Below, piece after piece: positions 44,432 through 53,819 of a stretch of 64,000 nucleotides of DNA. Made by a program: the position numbers and the translations under genes. How positions within the stretch are numbered: position 1 is the first letter of the stretch; every line of letters starts with the position of its first letter. Location: positions 74,627 to 138,626 of the forward strand of contig JBKBLG010000008.1 of NCBI GenBank assembly GCA_046296295.1, written 5' to 3'. This DNA comes from UBA10646 sp046296295 (GTDB taxonomy: Bacteria > Bacteroidota > Bacteroidia > Chitinophagales > Chitinophagaceae). The notes below the pieces were generated by a model that saw only the letters and a program-made list of their open reading frames with translations, was not told where the DNA came from and made no database searches.

Positions 44432-44648
44432 ACATCTATTTTTTTCAAAGATAGGTGGTGAGCAGTAGCTGCCGGGGGCAAGTGAACAATCGTTTCGTTC
44501 TTTTTAAGCAATAATGGCGTACCATAATGTGGCCATCATCAGCCAAAAGAACACGTCTTGCCTTGTTAAGTGCAAAGACTTCATATACGGGGGTTTGTGC
44601 TAATATAAACAGTTTGTTGATATTTCACACTAATGAAGCTATACAAAA

Positions 44649-44891
44649 TCAGTAACCTCTACGCCTTACTCGGTTACGGCGACTTATTTTTCGATATAAT
44701 CGGTAAAAATCAGGCTTACCGGTAAGTAGCTTGTAAGCCATAAAGCCTGTTAAAAAAAATAAAAAAGCTCTCGCTACTACGCCTGAAACGAGGTGAAATG
44801 GTAATGGCATATCCTCGAAGGGTAACAGCAGCAATAATAACAGGCCAAAGCCTATGGTAGCCTCAATGCTGCGTAATGCTTTTTTGTACAT
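44649..44891 (-). CDS. Small membrane protein, unknown
   Basis: 80 residues with two hydrophobic helices (ATIGFGLLLLLLLPF; ARAFLFFLTGFMAYKLL) and a very basic C-terminus (KISRRNRVRRRG). No family recognised. It is divergent from mgsA. The 217 bases between it and the aminotransferase hold nothing that I recognise. Confidence 0.5.
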   Translation of the reverse strand: MYKKALRSIEATIGFGLLLLLLLPFEDMPLPFHLVSGVVARAFLFFLTGFMAYKLLTGKPDFYRLYRKISRRNRVRRRGY

Positions 44892-45050
44892 GCTAACACA
44901 ATTCTTTTGGGTTAATGCAAACTTAACATTTCGTTGACATCAATTGCATTGCAATATTCAAAATCCTATATTTTAATTTTTTAAAAACCCTTAAATGAAG
45001 TTTAAACAAAATGTATTTACTTCAGTACACCATTTCATTATCTTTCCCAC

Positions 45051-45533
45051 ATGAATTATGGTAATAAACCTCAGGTAAAACAGCTCGGTGCTATTAAAAC
45101 CATTGCTCTTGTAGCACACGACCATAAAAAAGATGATTTGATTGACTGGGCACACTATAACAGAACTGTGCTCTCTAAACACAAATTACTGGCCACAGGC
45201 ACTACTGGCAAGCTCTTACAAGAAACATTACAATCGCCTGTTGAACGCCTGCTTAGCGGTCCGCTGGGCGGCGATCAACAAATTGGTGCGTTGATTGCTA
45301 CCGGCGATTTAGATATGATTATTTTTTTCTGGGATCCGCTCAGCGCTCAACCTCACGATAGCGATGTGAAAGCACTATTAAGGCTTGCAGTGCTTTGGAA
45401 TATTCCTATGGCTTGCGACCGTGCAACGGCCGATTTTATCATCACAAGTCCTTTCATGCACCAACCTTATGAAGCTGTAGTGCCAGATTATAGCAACTAC
45501 CTTAACCGTAATATTCACGATGTAAAACCATAG
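45051..45533 (+). CDS. mgsA: Methylglyoxal synthase
   Basis: Converts dihydroxyacetone phosphate to methylglyoxal and phosphate, relieving phosphate shortage in glycolysis. 160 residues with the full signature: ALVAHDHKKDDLIDW, ATGTTGKLLQ, SGPLGGDQQIGALIA, MIIFFWDPLSAQPHDSDVKAL (catalytic Asp and phosphate loop), and NIPMACDRATADFII. Confidence 0.96.
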   Translation: MNYGNKPQVKQLGAIKTIALVAHDHKKDDLIDWAHYNRTVLSKHKLLATGTTGKLLQETLQSPVERLLSGPLGGDQQIGALIATGDLDMIIFFWDPLSAQPHDSDVKALLRLAVLWNIPMACDRATADFIITSPFMHQPYEAVVPDYSNYLNRNIHDVKP

Positions 45534-45550
45534 CAACCCCTTCAACGATC

Positions 45551-46036
45551 ATGAAAACAGTTTTAACGCAACTTACAGCATACCATCACTGGGCTACTGA
45601 AAAAGTATGCGACTGGATGCTACGCTGTACACCCGAACAACTACACCAACAACAAATAAGTAGTTTTAATACCCTCATTGGCACTATTACACATATGGCT
45701 AACGCCGAATACAATTGGCTGCAACGTGTTGCAGGCAATAGCATTTGGGAAGAGGGTGTTACTACCAATACAGCAACAGCAACAATTCAACAATTTTGGT
45801 TGCAACAAACTACCAACTGGATTGCCGTTGTGAAAAACAATGATATCACCAGCCTCATGCAGCCGATAGTGTATCAAAACCTGAAAGGAGAAACTTTTAA
45901 AACAGCATTATACAAAATAGTAATGCATGTAATGAACCATGCTACCTATCATCGGGGTCAGTTAGTAACAATGTTAAGAAATGTAGGCTTTACAGATGTT
46001 AGTAGTACCGACTTTATTACCTACACCCGATTGTAG
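45551..46036 (+). CDS. DinB family protein (four-helix-bundle metalloenzyme fold)
   Basis: 161 residues. The His triad of the DinB/YfiT fold is visible: TITHMANAEYNWL near 49 and HVMNHATYHRGQLV near 130. Members bind a divalent metal and many act as thiol transferases; the substrate here is unknown. It follows mgsA by 17 bases and is probably co-transcribed. Confidence 0.9.
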   Translation: MKTVLTQLTAYHHWATEKVCDWMLRCTPEQLHQQQISSFNTLIGTITHMANAEYNWLQRVAGNSIWEEGVTTNTATATIQQFWLQQTTNWIAVVKNNDITSLMQPIVYQNLKGETFKTALYKIVMHVMNHATYHRGQLVTMLRNVGFTDVSSTDFITYTRL

Positions 46037-46069
46037 CCACTAATGGCATTTCATTTACGTAAGTAAAAC

Positions 46070-46100
46070 AAAAAGCCCAATCAAATTGATTGGGCTTTTT
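46070..46100. terminator. Bidirectional terminator between dinB-type gene and atpA
   Basis: A 14-bp perfect stem (AAAAAGCCCAATCA / TGATTGGGCTTTTT) with an AAT loop and A/T outer runs on both sides. An exact dispersed motif follows (46112-46125), six bases before the atpA stop. Confidence 0.92.
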
Positions 46101-46131
46101 AATGTATGTTACCTTACGGTAAATGTTGTAC

Positions 46132-47709
46132 TTACTTGTACTGAGGCATAATACTCTTAGCAAGGTCTACCATTTTCTTCAAACCATCTTCAGGTAAGTT
46201 GCCTTTTTTGAACTCTACCAATACATCAGGCAATTTGTTTTGCATTTCAGTTAAGAAATGCTCTTCGAAAGCCTTTACATTTTTCACTGCAACTTCTTTC
46301 AATAAACCTTGTGTACCTAAGTAGATGATAGCCACCTGCTTTTCTACAGTTAGAGGAGAATACTGTGCTTGCTTCAAAATTTCTACGTTACGAGCACCTT
46401 TATCTAATACGCTCTTGGTAGCAGGATCTAAATCGCCACCAAATTTAGAGAAGGCTTCAAGTTCGCGGTACAAAGCTTGGTCGAGCTTTAAGGTACCCGC
46501 TACTTTTTTCATACTCTTAATTTGAGCGTTACCACCTACACGGCTTACAGAAATACCCACGTTAATGGCCGGGCGAATACCAGCATTGAACAAGTTACCT
46601 TCTAAGAAGATCTGACCATCAGTGATAGAGATAACGTTCGTAGGAATATAGGCAGATACGTCGCCGGCTTGTGTTTCAATGATTGGTAAAGCTGTTAAGC
46701 TACCACCACCTTTCACTATATGCTTAATGCTCGCCGGCAAATCGTTCATGTTCTTAGCAATTTCATCGTTGGCGATCACCTTTGCAGCACGCTCTAATAA
46801 ACGGCTATGTAAGTAGAATACATCACCAGGATAAGCCTCACGACCAGGAGGACGACGTAACAACAAAGAAACCTCACGGTAAGCAACCGCCTGCTTTGAT
46901 AAATCGTCGTATACGATTAATGCAGGGCGGCCAGTATCGCGGAAGAATTCACCAATAGCAGCACCGGCAAATGGAGCGTAGAACTGCTGCGGAGCAGGAT
47001 CACTGGCACTTGCAGCTACAATTACGGTATAAGCCATTGCACCAGCATCTTGTAATGTTTTCATTACACCAGCTATAGTACTAGCTTTCTGACCAACGGC
47101 TACGTATATACAATACACTGGCTTGCCAGCATCGTAGAACTCTTTTTGGTTGATGATGGTGTCAATACAAATAGCAGTTTTACCCGTTTGACGGTCACCA
47201 ATTACCAATTCACGCTGACCACGACCAACAGGAATCATTGCATCAATTGCTTTGATACCTGTTTGTAATGGTTCTTTAACCGGTTCACGATAAATTACAC
47301 CGGGTGCTTTACGCTCTAATGGCATTTCATACAAATCACCTGTGATAGGGCCTTTACCATCAATTGGTTCACCTAGAGTATTTACTACACGGCCAACCAT
47401 GCCTTCACCTACCTTAATAGAGGCAATCTGACCAGTACGGCGAACTTTATCACCTTCTTTTACTGTTTTGCTATCGCCAAGTAGTACCACACCTACGTTA
47501 TCTTCTTCGAGGTTCAGGGCTATGGCTTTTAAACCATTATCAAAGGCTACCAGCTCACCGCTGCGTACGTTGTTAAGGCCGTACACACGGGCAATACCAT
47601 CGCCCACCTGCAATACGGTACCTACTTCTTCCAGTTCGGCACTGGCGTTGAAATTGCTTAACTGCTGGCGCAGTATCGCTGAAATTTCATCGGGCTTAAT
47701 CGCTTCCAT
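46132..47709 (-). CDS. atpA: ATP synthase F1 subunit alpha
   Basis: Non-catalytic nucleotide-binding subunit of F1. 525 residues, full length: GDRQTGKTAICIDTI (Walker A), the ALIVYDDLSKQAVAYREVSLLL signature with RRPPGREAYPGDVFYLHSR. Last gene of the atpBEFHA unit; the stop is close to a strong terminator, so gamma (atpG) does not follow here. Confidence 0.98.
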   Translation of the reverse strand: MEAIKPDEISAILRQQLSNFNASAELEEVGTVLQVGDGIARVYGLNNVRSGELVAFDNGLKAIALNLEEDNVGVVLLGDSKTVKEGDKVRRTGQIASIKVGEGMVGRVVNTLGEPIDGKGPITGDLYEMPLERKAPGVIYREPVKEPLQTGIKAIDAMIPVGRGQRELVIGDRQTGKTAICIDTIINQKEFYDAGKPVYCIYVAVGQKASTIAGVMKTLQDAGAMAYTVIVAASASDPAPQQFYAPFAGAAIGEFFRDTGRPALIVYDDLSKQAVAYREVSLLLRRPPGREAYPGDVFYLHSRLLERAAKVIANDEIAKNMNDLPASIKHIVKGGGSLTALPIIETQAGDVSAYIPTNVISITDGQIFLEGNLFNAGIRPAINVGISVSRVGGNAQIKSMKKVAGTLKLDQALYRELEAFSKFGGDLDPATKSVLDKGARNVEILKQAQYSPLTVEKQVAIIYLGTQGLLKEVAVKNVKAFEEHFLTEMQNKLPDVLVEFKKGNLPEDGLKKMVDLAKSIMPQYK

Positions 47710-47820
47710 ATTTTGAAGTTGTCGTGATTGTTATCTAATTATGTTATTACCGGCATTTGTACAAAACTCAGCTTCGTTGTGTCACTCACTTGTACTTCAG
47801 GTTCAAGTAGGTAACAAGTA

Positions 47821-48384
47821 CTATCGAATAGTAGGTACGTACCAGTTTTTCGAAAATTGTGCTTTTAAATCTCTTAAATCTCTTGCCACAGATGCATCAA
47901 CCAAGTTATTGTCGAACTCTAGCACAAAACCACCAATAATGTTAGCATCAACTTTAGCTTCTAACTCTATATGGGTAAAGCCTGTCTGTGCTTTAACGGT
48001 ATTCACAACGCTTTGCTTTAAAGTATCACTTACTTCCACAGCAGTAGTGAATTTCACACGGTGTATATCTTTAAGCGTGTTGTATTGGTCAATGAAAGCA
48101 TCTACTATTGCAACCAGATCATTTTCTCTACCCTTATTTACCAACAAGCGGTTGAATGCACTTGTTAATGCACCAACTTTATGCTGCGTTAAGCTTTCAA
48201 TTACAGCAAGCTTTTTATCGCCTTTAACGATGGGGCTTTTTAACAAAGCAACAAACTCTTTACTAGCTTTTGCCAAAGCTTGCATATAACGCATATCGGC
48301 ATACACTTCCTCCAGCTTGCCTTGTTCTTGTGAAAGATCAATCAAACTTTTGGCATAACGTGCTGCTAAGCGAGGATTCGTCAT
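47821..48384 (-). CDS. atpH: ATP synthase F1 subunit delta
   Basis: Stator subunit that joins F1 alpha to the b stalk. 187 residues: N-terminal six-helix domain (NPRLAARYAKSLIDLSQEQGKLEEV) and the conserved C-terminal VDANIIGGFVLEFDNNLVDASVARDL. A gap of 111 bases separates it from atpA. Confidence 0.95.
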   Translation of the reverse strand: MTNPRLAARYAKSLIDLSQEQGKLEEVYADMRYMQALAKASKEFVALLKSPIVKGDKKLAVIESLTQHKVGALTSAFNRLLVNKGRENDLVAIVDAFIDQYNTLKDIHRVKFTTAVEVSDTLKQSVVNTVKAQTGFTHIELEAKVDANIIGGFVLEFDNNLVDASVARDLRDLKAQFSKNWYVPTIR

Positions 48385-48414
48385 AATAAATACGATGTAT
48401 TAGTTTTATGCCAA

Positions 48415-48924
48415 TTAATTCAGCTTTACGCTGTTCACTAATTCTTGAATGTATGCTTCTTGCTGTGGCTTATCGGCTAACTGCTTACGCAATACTTTTT
48501 CTGCCACTTCAATTACCATGCTACCCACTTGGTTTTTCACCTCAGTAAGTGCCAAGTTCTTTTGCTGATGAATAGCAGCTTGTGCATCGGCTAGAATACG
48601 GTCGTATTCGGCTTTGGCTTTTTCTTGTGCAGCAGCTACCATTTTATCGGCTGTTTCTTTAGCTTCTTTAATCAGAGTAGCACGTTCTTCACGAGCCTTG
48701 GCTAGTAAAGCTTCGTTCTCGTTTTGTAACTGAGCCATCTCGGCCTTCATTTTTTCGGCCTTGGCTAAGGCTTCTTCAATACCTGTTTCACGCTCTTTTA
48801 CAGCGGCCATAATGGGCTTCCAAGCAAATCTGGTAAGCACTAATAGTAATACTAGGAAGGCAATTGTACTCCAAATAACCAAACCTAGCTCAGGTAATAC
48901 GAGAGGATTAACTTCTAAAAACAT
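48415..48924 (-). CDS. atpF: ATP synthase F0 subunit b
   Basis: Peripheral stalk. 169 residues: one N-terminal membrane helix (ELGLVIWSTIAFLVLLLVLTRFAWKP) and a long Ala/Glu/Lys-rich coiled coil (EEALAKAEKMKAEMAQLQNE) to the end. Confidence 0.96.
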   Translation of the reverse strand: MFLEVNPLVLPELGLVIWSTIAFLVLLLVLTRFAWKPIMAAVKERETGIEEALAKAEKMKAEMAQLQNENEALLAKAREERATLIKEAKETADKMVAAAQEKAKAEYDRILADAQAAIHQQKNLALTEVKNQVGSMVIEVAEKVLRKQLADKPQQEAYIQELVNSVKLN

Positions 48925-49063
48925 ATCGTTGTATTTTCTGAAAGCGGCTGCAAAACTAGCAGCTTATGCTTACTTTCTAAAATTTAGCTCGTACTTGTAC
49001 TTTAGTTGAAGTGTGCGACGCAACTAATGTTGCATTTTGCACAAAGTACACAACCAAAGTGTA

Positions 49064-49121
49064 TTACTGCGAAGCAGTAAAAACAATTTCAGCCTCGCTG
49101 CCCTGTGCGTAGAGGCTGAAA
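49064..49121. terminator. Two hairpins directly after atpE
   Basis: Just past the atpE stop lie TTTCAGCCTC / GAGGCTGAAA (49087-49121) and TTACTGC / GCAGTAA (49064-49080). They split the operon between E and F. They could end or stabilise part of the transcript, so that more c subunit is made than b; c is needed in many copies per enzyme (inference). Confidence 0.6.
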
Positions 49122-49134
49122 CTGTTGGTGCTTA

Positions 49135-49344
49135 CTAGCGAGTACCCAATAGGGCAACTACTACTGCGAAAAGAGCAACCGCTTCTACGAAGGCAGCGGC
49201 TACAATCATAGCACCTTGAATTTTACCAGCAACTTCAGGCTGGCGGGCCATACCTTCTACGGCAGAGCCACCGATACGACCAATACCAATACCGGCACCG
49301 ATAGCGGCTAAGCCAGCACCAATTGCAGCAATACTTCCGATCAT
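49135..49344 (-). CDS. atpE: ATP synthase F0 subunit c
   Basis: The rotor-ring proteolipid, 69 residues, two helices. Helix 1 is AAIGAGLAAIGAGIGIGRIGG; helix 2 has the ion-carrying Glu in VAAAFVEAVALFAVVVALL. The surrounding residues look proton- rather than sodium-type, though this is not certain by eye. Confidence 0.97.
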   Translation of the reverse strand: MIGSIAAIGAGLAAIGAGIGIGRIGGSAVEGMARQPEVAGKIQGAMIVAAAFVEAVALFAVVVALLGTR

Positions 49345-49379
49345 TTTGTTGAAATTATGATGGTTAAGAAAAAAAGTTT

Positions 49380-50513
49380 TTAATGATGATCATCATGATG
49401 TTCTTCTGTTGCCATGCCAATATATAAGGCACTTAACATGGTAAAGATGAAGGCCTGTAAGAACGCTACCAACAATTCGATACAACTGATAAATACAGTA
49501 AATGGAATTGCAACGGCAGAAGCTGCTACAGACTTGAATATGAAGATCAAACAAACCAAACTTAGTACAAGAATATGGCCTGCGGTAATGTTGGCGAACA
49601 AACGTATCATTAAACTGATAGGCTTGGTGAAAATGCCGATTACCTCGATAGGCATTAAGAATATTTTCATTGGAACTGCTACACCCGGCATCCAGAAAAT
49701 GTGCTTCCAATAGTTTTTGTTGCCGCTGAAATTCACCACAATAAAGGTGAAAACAGCTAACGTCATTGTAAATGCAATATTACCACTCACGTTCGCACCA
49801 CCAGGTATGAATGGTATTAAGCCTAACAAATTGTTGATGAAAATGAAAAAGAAAACGGTTAACAAAAACGGCATGTACTTGTAATATTTTTCGCCGATGT
49901 TAGGCCGAGCAATTTCGTCACGAACAAATAAAATGAGTGTTTCCATAACGTTTTGGAAACCTTTTGGTGCGGATGTAATACCACGCTTTTTGTAGCTTGC
50001 TGCTACAGATAAAAAGATTACCAATAGTAAGAACACAGCAATAAACATACTTGCTACGTTTTTGGTAATGCTCATGTCTAAGATAGAAGCTGTGGCAGCT
50101 TTATTGATGTTGCCTTCAGCATCAAGAATTACGATGCTTTTTTTACCAGTTTCGTGGTTAGTGTTCAACTTAAACTGGTATCCGGTAGTTGTACCTGTGT
50201 AAGCAATAGGTTCGTGGTGCTCATCCATGAGCTTAGCACTGCTGAATACTTCCCAACCTTTATCAGTTTTTAAAATAACAGGCAATGCAATGCTGGTGTG
50301 CCCCCAAAGGTGCCAACTATGGTCGTCGGAAATATGTTCTAGAATTGTTTCAGTAACGTTAAATTCTTTATCGGCAGGCGTATGATTTGCAGTAGCATTC
50401 GAATCATGGGCTTGCGCAGGGTGTTGATGTTGTGCAACTACCACATTGGCATTTGTAAGCATAAAAACGCTGAAAACCAAAGCCAGCAAGCATTTAACCC
50501 TATTTTGAGCCAT
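49380..50513 (-). CDS. atpB: ATP synthase F0 subunit a
   Basis: The stator channel subunit. 377 residues, longer than usual because of an N-terminal signal peptide (LLALVFSVFMLTNANVVVAQ) and a periplasmic domain of about 130 residues before the five core helices, a Bacteroidetes trait. The key Arg lies in SLMIRLFANITAGHILVLSL. The C-terminus is His/Asp-rich (EEHHDDHH). A -7 box TATCTTTG lies on the minus strand at 50541-50534, 21 bases before the ATG. Confidence 0.96.
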   Translation of the reverse strand: MAQNRVKCLLALVFSVFMLTNANVVVAQHQHPAQAHDSNATANHTPADKEFNVTETILEHISDDHSWHLWGHTSIALPVILKTDKGWEVFSSAKLMDEHHEPIAYTGTTTGYQFKLNTNHETGKKSIVILDAEGNINKAATASILDMSITKNVASMFIAVFLLLVIFLSVAASYKKRGITSAPKGFQNVMETLILFVRDEIARPNIGEKYYKYMPFLLTVFFFIFINNLLGLIPFIPGGANVSGNIAFTMTLAVFTFIVVNFSGNKNYWKHIFWMPGVAVPMKIFLMPIEVIGIFTKPISLMIRLFANITAGHILVLSLVCLIFIFKSVAASAVAIPFTVFISCIELLVAFLQAFIFTMLSALYIGMATEEHHDDHH

Positions 50514-50533
50514 ACCTTATCTGAAATTTGCGG

Positions 50534-50541
50534 CAAAGATA
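50534..50541 (-). promoter_or_regulatory. -7 box of the atpBEFHA operon
   Basis: TATCTTTG on the minus strand, an exact TAnnTTTG, 21 bases upstream of atpB. No clear TTTG at the -33 position. It suggests the operon has its own promoter, apart from the ABC exporter gene upstream. Confidence 0.4.
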
Positions 50542-50600
50542 AGGGGGAAAGCCGAAGTGTTAACGTAATTTTCAGAAATCCGATACAAGTTTTCAACCGA

Positions 50601-52439
50601 CTAATCGGCCAAGGAATGTTGCAACTGCATTTCGTAGAGTTTAGTATAAAAACCATCTAATGCAAGTAGCTGTTCGTGGGTTCCAATTTCTTTAATCTCA
50701 CCTTTATCGAGCACTATAATTTTATTGGCTTTACGGATGGTGCTTAACCGATGGGCAATAACTATAGAGGTTCTGCCTTGTATGAGCGTATCTATAGCAT
50801 GTTGTATTAGCAATTCGCTTTCAGTATCAATGCTACTGGTTGCTTCATCTAAGATGAGTACTGATGGGTTGTATAAAAGTGCTCTGATGAAACTAAGTAA
50901 TTGTCTTTGACCTAGGCTAAGGGTACTACCACGCTCCATCACGTTAAACTGATAACCTCCGGGTAGTCGCATGATAAAATCGTGTACCCCAATAAGTTTG
51001 GCTGCCGCTATTACTTGTTCCTCTGTGATATTGGGGTTTCGCAAAGTGATGTTATCCATTACAGTGCCACTAAATAAAAACACATCTTGCAGTACTACAC
51101 CTATACGACTGCGTAGGGTTTCAGTGCTATAATCGTTGATATTGATGCCGTCTAGTACAATTTCGCCTTTTTGTATCTGATATAGTTTATTCAGCAGCGA
51201 TATAATACTCGTTTTGCCGCTACCCGTGTGGCCCACCAATGCTACAGTTTCGCCCGGGAGTACTTGAAAGCAGATGTTCTTTAGTACATAATTAGGTTCA
51301 TTGTAAGCAAACCATACGTTATTAAATGTAATGGCTCCTGCCGCTTGTGTACTGGTATTAATTGGTTGTTGTACTGTTCCCTCAGGTGTGGTATCAGGGT
51401 TATCGAGTACAGTGAAAACACGTTCGCTGGCAATAACCCCCATTTGTAACACATTGAACTTGTCGGCTATTACTCGAAGCGGTCGAAAAATTTGATTAAG
51501 ATAAAGTATAAAAGCTGCTAATTTACCCGCAAGGGCACTATCCATAGGTTGATCAATGGCTTTGCCTGCTAGCCACCAAACTACCAAACCCATACTTACT
51601 GCCAACACCACTTCTACCACTGGAAAAAAAACCGAGTACGCAAAAATGGCTCTAATATTAGCATTGCGATGTTGCTTGTTAATGGTGATAAATTTTTGCA
51701 TTTCTCTATCTTCTGCTGCAAATGCCTGTACCACCAACATGCCCGTGATATGCTCTTGAACAAAAGCATTCAGTGCCGATACGGCATTGCGTACTTTATG
51801 AAAGCTTCTGTTAACGCTTTCTTTGAAATAGTAGGTAGCAATAATTAGTATAGGAAAAGGAATTAACGCAACCAGCGTTAGCTGCCAATCGATGGCGAAC
51901 ATTACCGATACAGTGATGATAATAGAGAGTAAGTCGGCAATAATGGGAATCAGTCCATCACTAAAAATATCATTGATGCTTTCAATATCGTTAATGGTTC
52001 TGGTAGTGAGTGTGCCGATTGGAGTTGTATCGAACTGTTTTAAATTGAGTCGTAAGATTTTCTCAAAAACCGCTACTCGCAAGTCTTTCACCACCGCCTG
52101 GCCTATCCAAGCCGTAACAAATGAAAAAAGAAACCGCAAGCAAGTTTCTACCAATAAAAAAGCAATTTGAAATACCGTAATGGCCACCAAAAACTGCATT
52201 ATATGCACCACATTATCATCGCCTAACACCCATTGCAACCAAGCCGGCACTGGTTTATGTCCGCCTGTGGCTCTATCTACTGTTAACTGTACCAAATAAG
52301 GTCGCAAAGGCGAAATAAAAGCTAATATAATACCCAATATAATACTCAAGTACCAACGCGACCGATACGGTTGTACATATGAGAACACCCTCCGCAACGC
52401 AACAAAATCGAAGCCTTTCTTATCCTTGTATTGAGCCAT
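50601..52439 (-). CDS. ABC transporter, fused permease and ATPase (exporter type)
   Basis: 612 residues from ATG 52439. Six membrane helices in the first 330 residues, then the ATPase: GHTGSGKTSIISLLNKLY (Walker A), LSLGQRQLLSFIRALL (signature, Leu-Ser-Leu-Gly-Gln), VLILDEATSSIDTESE (Walker B) and AHRLSTI (H loop). Homodimeric exporter of the MsbA/multidrug group; the lipid or drug substrate is unknown. The longer frame from 52523 overlaps the divergent promoter region and was not used. Confidence 0.93.
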   Translation of the reverse strand: MAQYKDKKGFDFVALRRVFSYVQPYRSRWYLSIILGIILAFISPLRPYLVQLTVDRATGGHKPVPAWLQWVLGDDNVVHIMQFLVAITVFQIAFLLVETCLRFLFSFVTAWIGQAVVKDLRVAVFEKILRLNLKQFDTTPIGTLTTRTINDIESINDIFSDGLIPIIADLLSIIITVSVMFAIDWQLTLVALIPFPILIIATYYFKESVNRSFHKVRNAVSALNAFVQEHITGMLVVQAFAAEDREMQKFITINKQHRNANIRAIFAYSVFFPVVEVVLAVSMGLVVWWLAGKAIDQPMDSALAGKLAAFILYLNQIFRPLRVIADKFNVLQMGVIASERVFTVLDNPDTTPEGTVQQPINTSTQAAGAITFNNVWFAYNEPNYVLKNICFQVLPGETVALVGHTGSGKTSIISLLNKLYQIQKGEIVLDGININDYSTETLRSRIGVVLQDVFLFSGTVMDNITLRNPNITEEQVIAAAKLIGVHDFIMRLPGGYQFNVMERGSTLSLGQRQLLSFIRALLYNPSVLILDEATSSIDTESELLIQHAIDTLIQGRTSIVIAHRLSTIRKANKIIVLDKGEIKEIGTHEQLLALDGFYTKLYEMQLQHSLAD

Positions 52440-52540
52440 AAAGCTGCAAATGTAACAATAAGACCAGCTAACCTTACGGTAAATACTACCAACGGTAAGC
52501 AGTAACGCCCGTATTTTCGGCAAGGCCTTATATTTACACT

Positions 52541-53680
52541 ATGGCTGTAACTAGCATTGGCAATTGGCTTCGGAAATGGATTAAACGCTTACTCATTACC
52601 ATCAACATATTGGTGGCTATGGCTTTTTTGGCTAGTTGTGCCAGCCCTTACATTCCACCACAATCAAGCATTGGCTGGATATTTGGTATGTTAGCATTGG
52701 CACTGCCTTATTTAACTACATTATTGGTTTTTTCGGTTTTCTTTTGGCTTACCATCAAACCTGTTTGGGTATTACTGCCGTTGGTAAGTTTGGCAATTGG
52801 CTACGCTCAAATACGCAACACTTGGGGCTTTACTGCTAGTAGTCCTAAAAGCAAGCAAAAGCCTAGTCTGCGAGTAGCACACTGGAATGTGCATAGCCTA
52901 ACAGGTATCAGCAAAAACAAAGAACGCAAGCAACTGGCTCGTACAGAAATTGCCCGTACGTTAAAAGAAACAGGTGCCCAAGTACTTTGCTTACAAGAAT
53001 TTAACCACCGCTACAACGAACCTGGCAGCAGGGCAGATAACCTAGGGTTATTTACAGACACTTACCCCTACTATCACTTTTCGAAAGATTTCACCCGCGA
53101 TGGCGGCAACTATGCATCGGGGTGTATTTTGTTCTCTAAGTACCCTATCTTAAAAAGTGGTAAAATCCCTTTTAGAGGTAAGAACCCTGAAAGCATCATT
53201 TTTATTGATGTGCTTTTACCGCAAGGCGATACGGTGCGTATTCATACCACACATATGCAATCGTTCAAATTCGCAGAACGTGATTATGTAGATATCGAAA
53301 AAATTAAACTCACCGATGAAGCTAGTGTAGAAGCCAGCAAAGGAATTGCCCGAAAAATGAAAACTGCTTTTCAAAAACGAGGTATTCAGGCCGATTTGGT
53401 CCGTGCAGTGTTAGATACTTGTCCTTACATTCACTGTATTACCGGCGATTATAACGATGTACCTACCAGCTACACGTACCGTAAAGTAAAAGGTTACAGG
53501 CAAGATGCTTTCTTGGTAAACGGCTTCGGGTTAGGCCGTACTTACAACGATTTGGCACCTACCCTCCGCATCGATTATATCATGCCCGATACCAATTTTA
53601 TCGTTCAAAAATTTCAAATGAAAGATGAAGATTTGAGCGACCATGTAATGCTGGTGGCCGATCTTTTCATCAAACCATAA
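52541..53680 (+). CDS. Membrane-anchored endonuclease/exonuclease/phosphatase family protein
   Basis: 379 residues. Three N-terminal hydrophobic helices (about 15-95) lead to the EEP domain: VAHWNVHSL, VLCLQEFNHRY (metal Glu), ITGDYNDVPTSYTYR (catalytic Asp/Asn), and DEDLSDHVMLVADL (final Asp-His). The active site probably faces the periplasm. The family includes nucleases and lipid or inositol phosphatases, so the substrate is open. Its upstream region holds an exact dispersed motif at 52472. Confidence 0.88.
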   Translation: MAVTSIGNWLRKWIKRLLITINILVAMAFLASCASPYIPPQSSIGWIFGMLALALPYLTTLLVFSVFFWLTIKPVWVLLPLVSLAIGYAQIRNTWGFTASSPKSKQKPSLRVAHWNVHSLTGISKNKERKQLARTEIARTLKETGAQVLCLQEFNHRYNEPGSRADNLGLFTDTYPYYHFSKDFTRDGGNYASGCILFSKYPILKSGKIPFRGKNPESIIFIDVLLPQGDTVRIHTTHMQSFKFAERDYVDIEKIKLTDEASVEASKGIARKMKTAFQKRGIQADLVRAVLDTCPYIHCITGDYNDVPTSYTYRKVKGYRQDAFLVNGFGLGRTYNDLAPTLRIDYIMPDTNFIVQKFQMKDEDLSDHVMLVADLFIKP

Positions 53681-53788
53681 ATAGCTATTTGCATGCGGCT
53701 ACACATTTGCCGTAAGGCGCAGCATATTTAACAAGTGTAACGGGTTACCTTTTGCACATTAACTGCCATTCATTGTAGCATGGTCAGT

Positions 53789-53796
53789 TATCTTTG
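53789..53796 (+). promoter_or_regulatory. -7 box of cysS
   Basis: TATCTTTG, an exact TAnnTTTG, 23 bases before the cysS ATG. The octamer and following CC repeat what is seen before atpB. No -33 element at a good spacing. Confidence 0.4.
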
Positions 53797-53819
53797 CCAC
53801 CTTTAATTGTATTAAGTTC

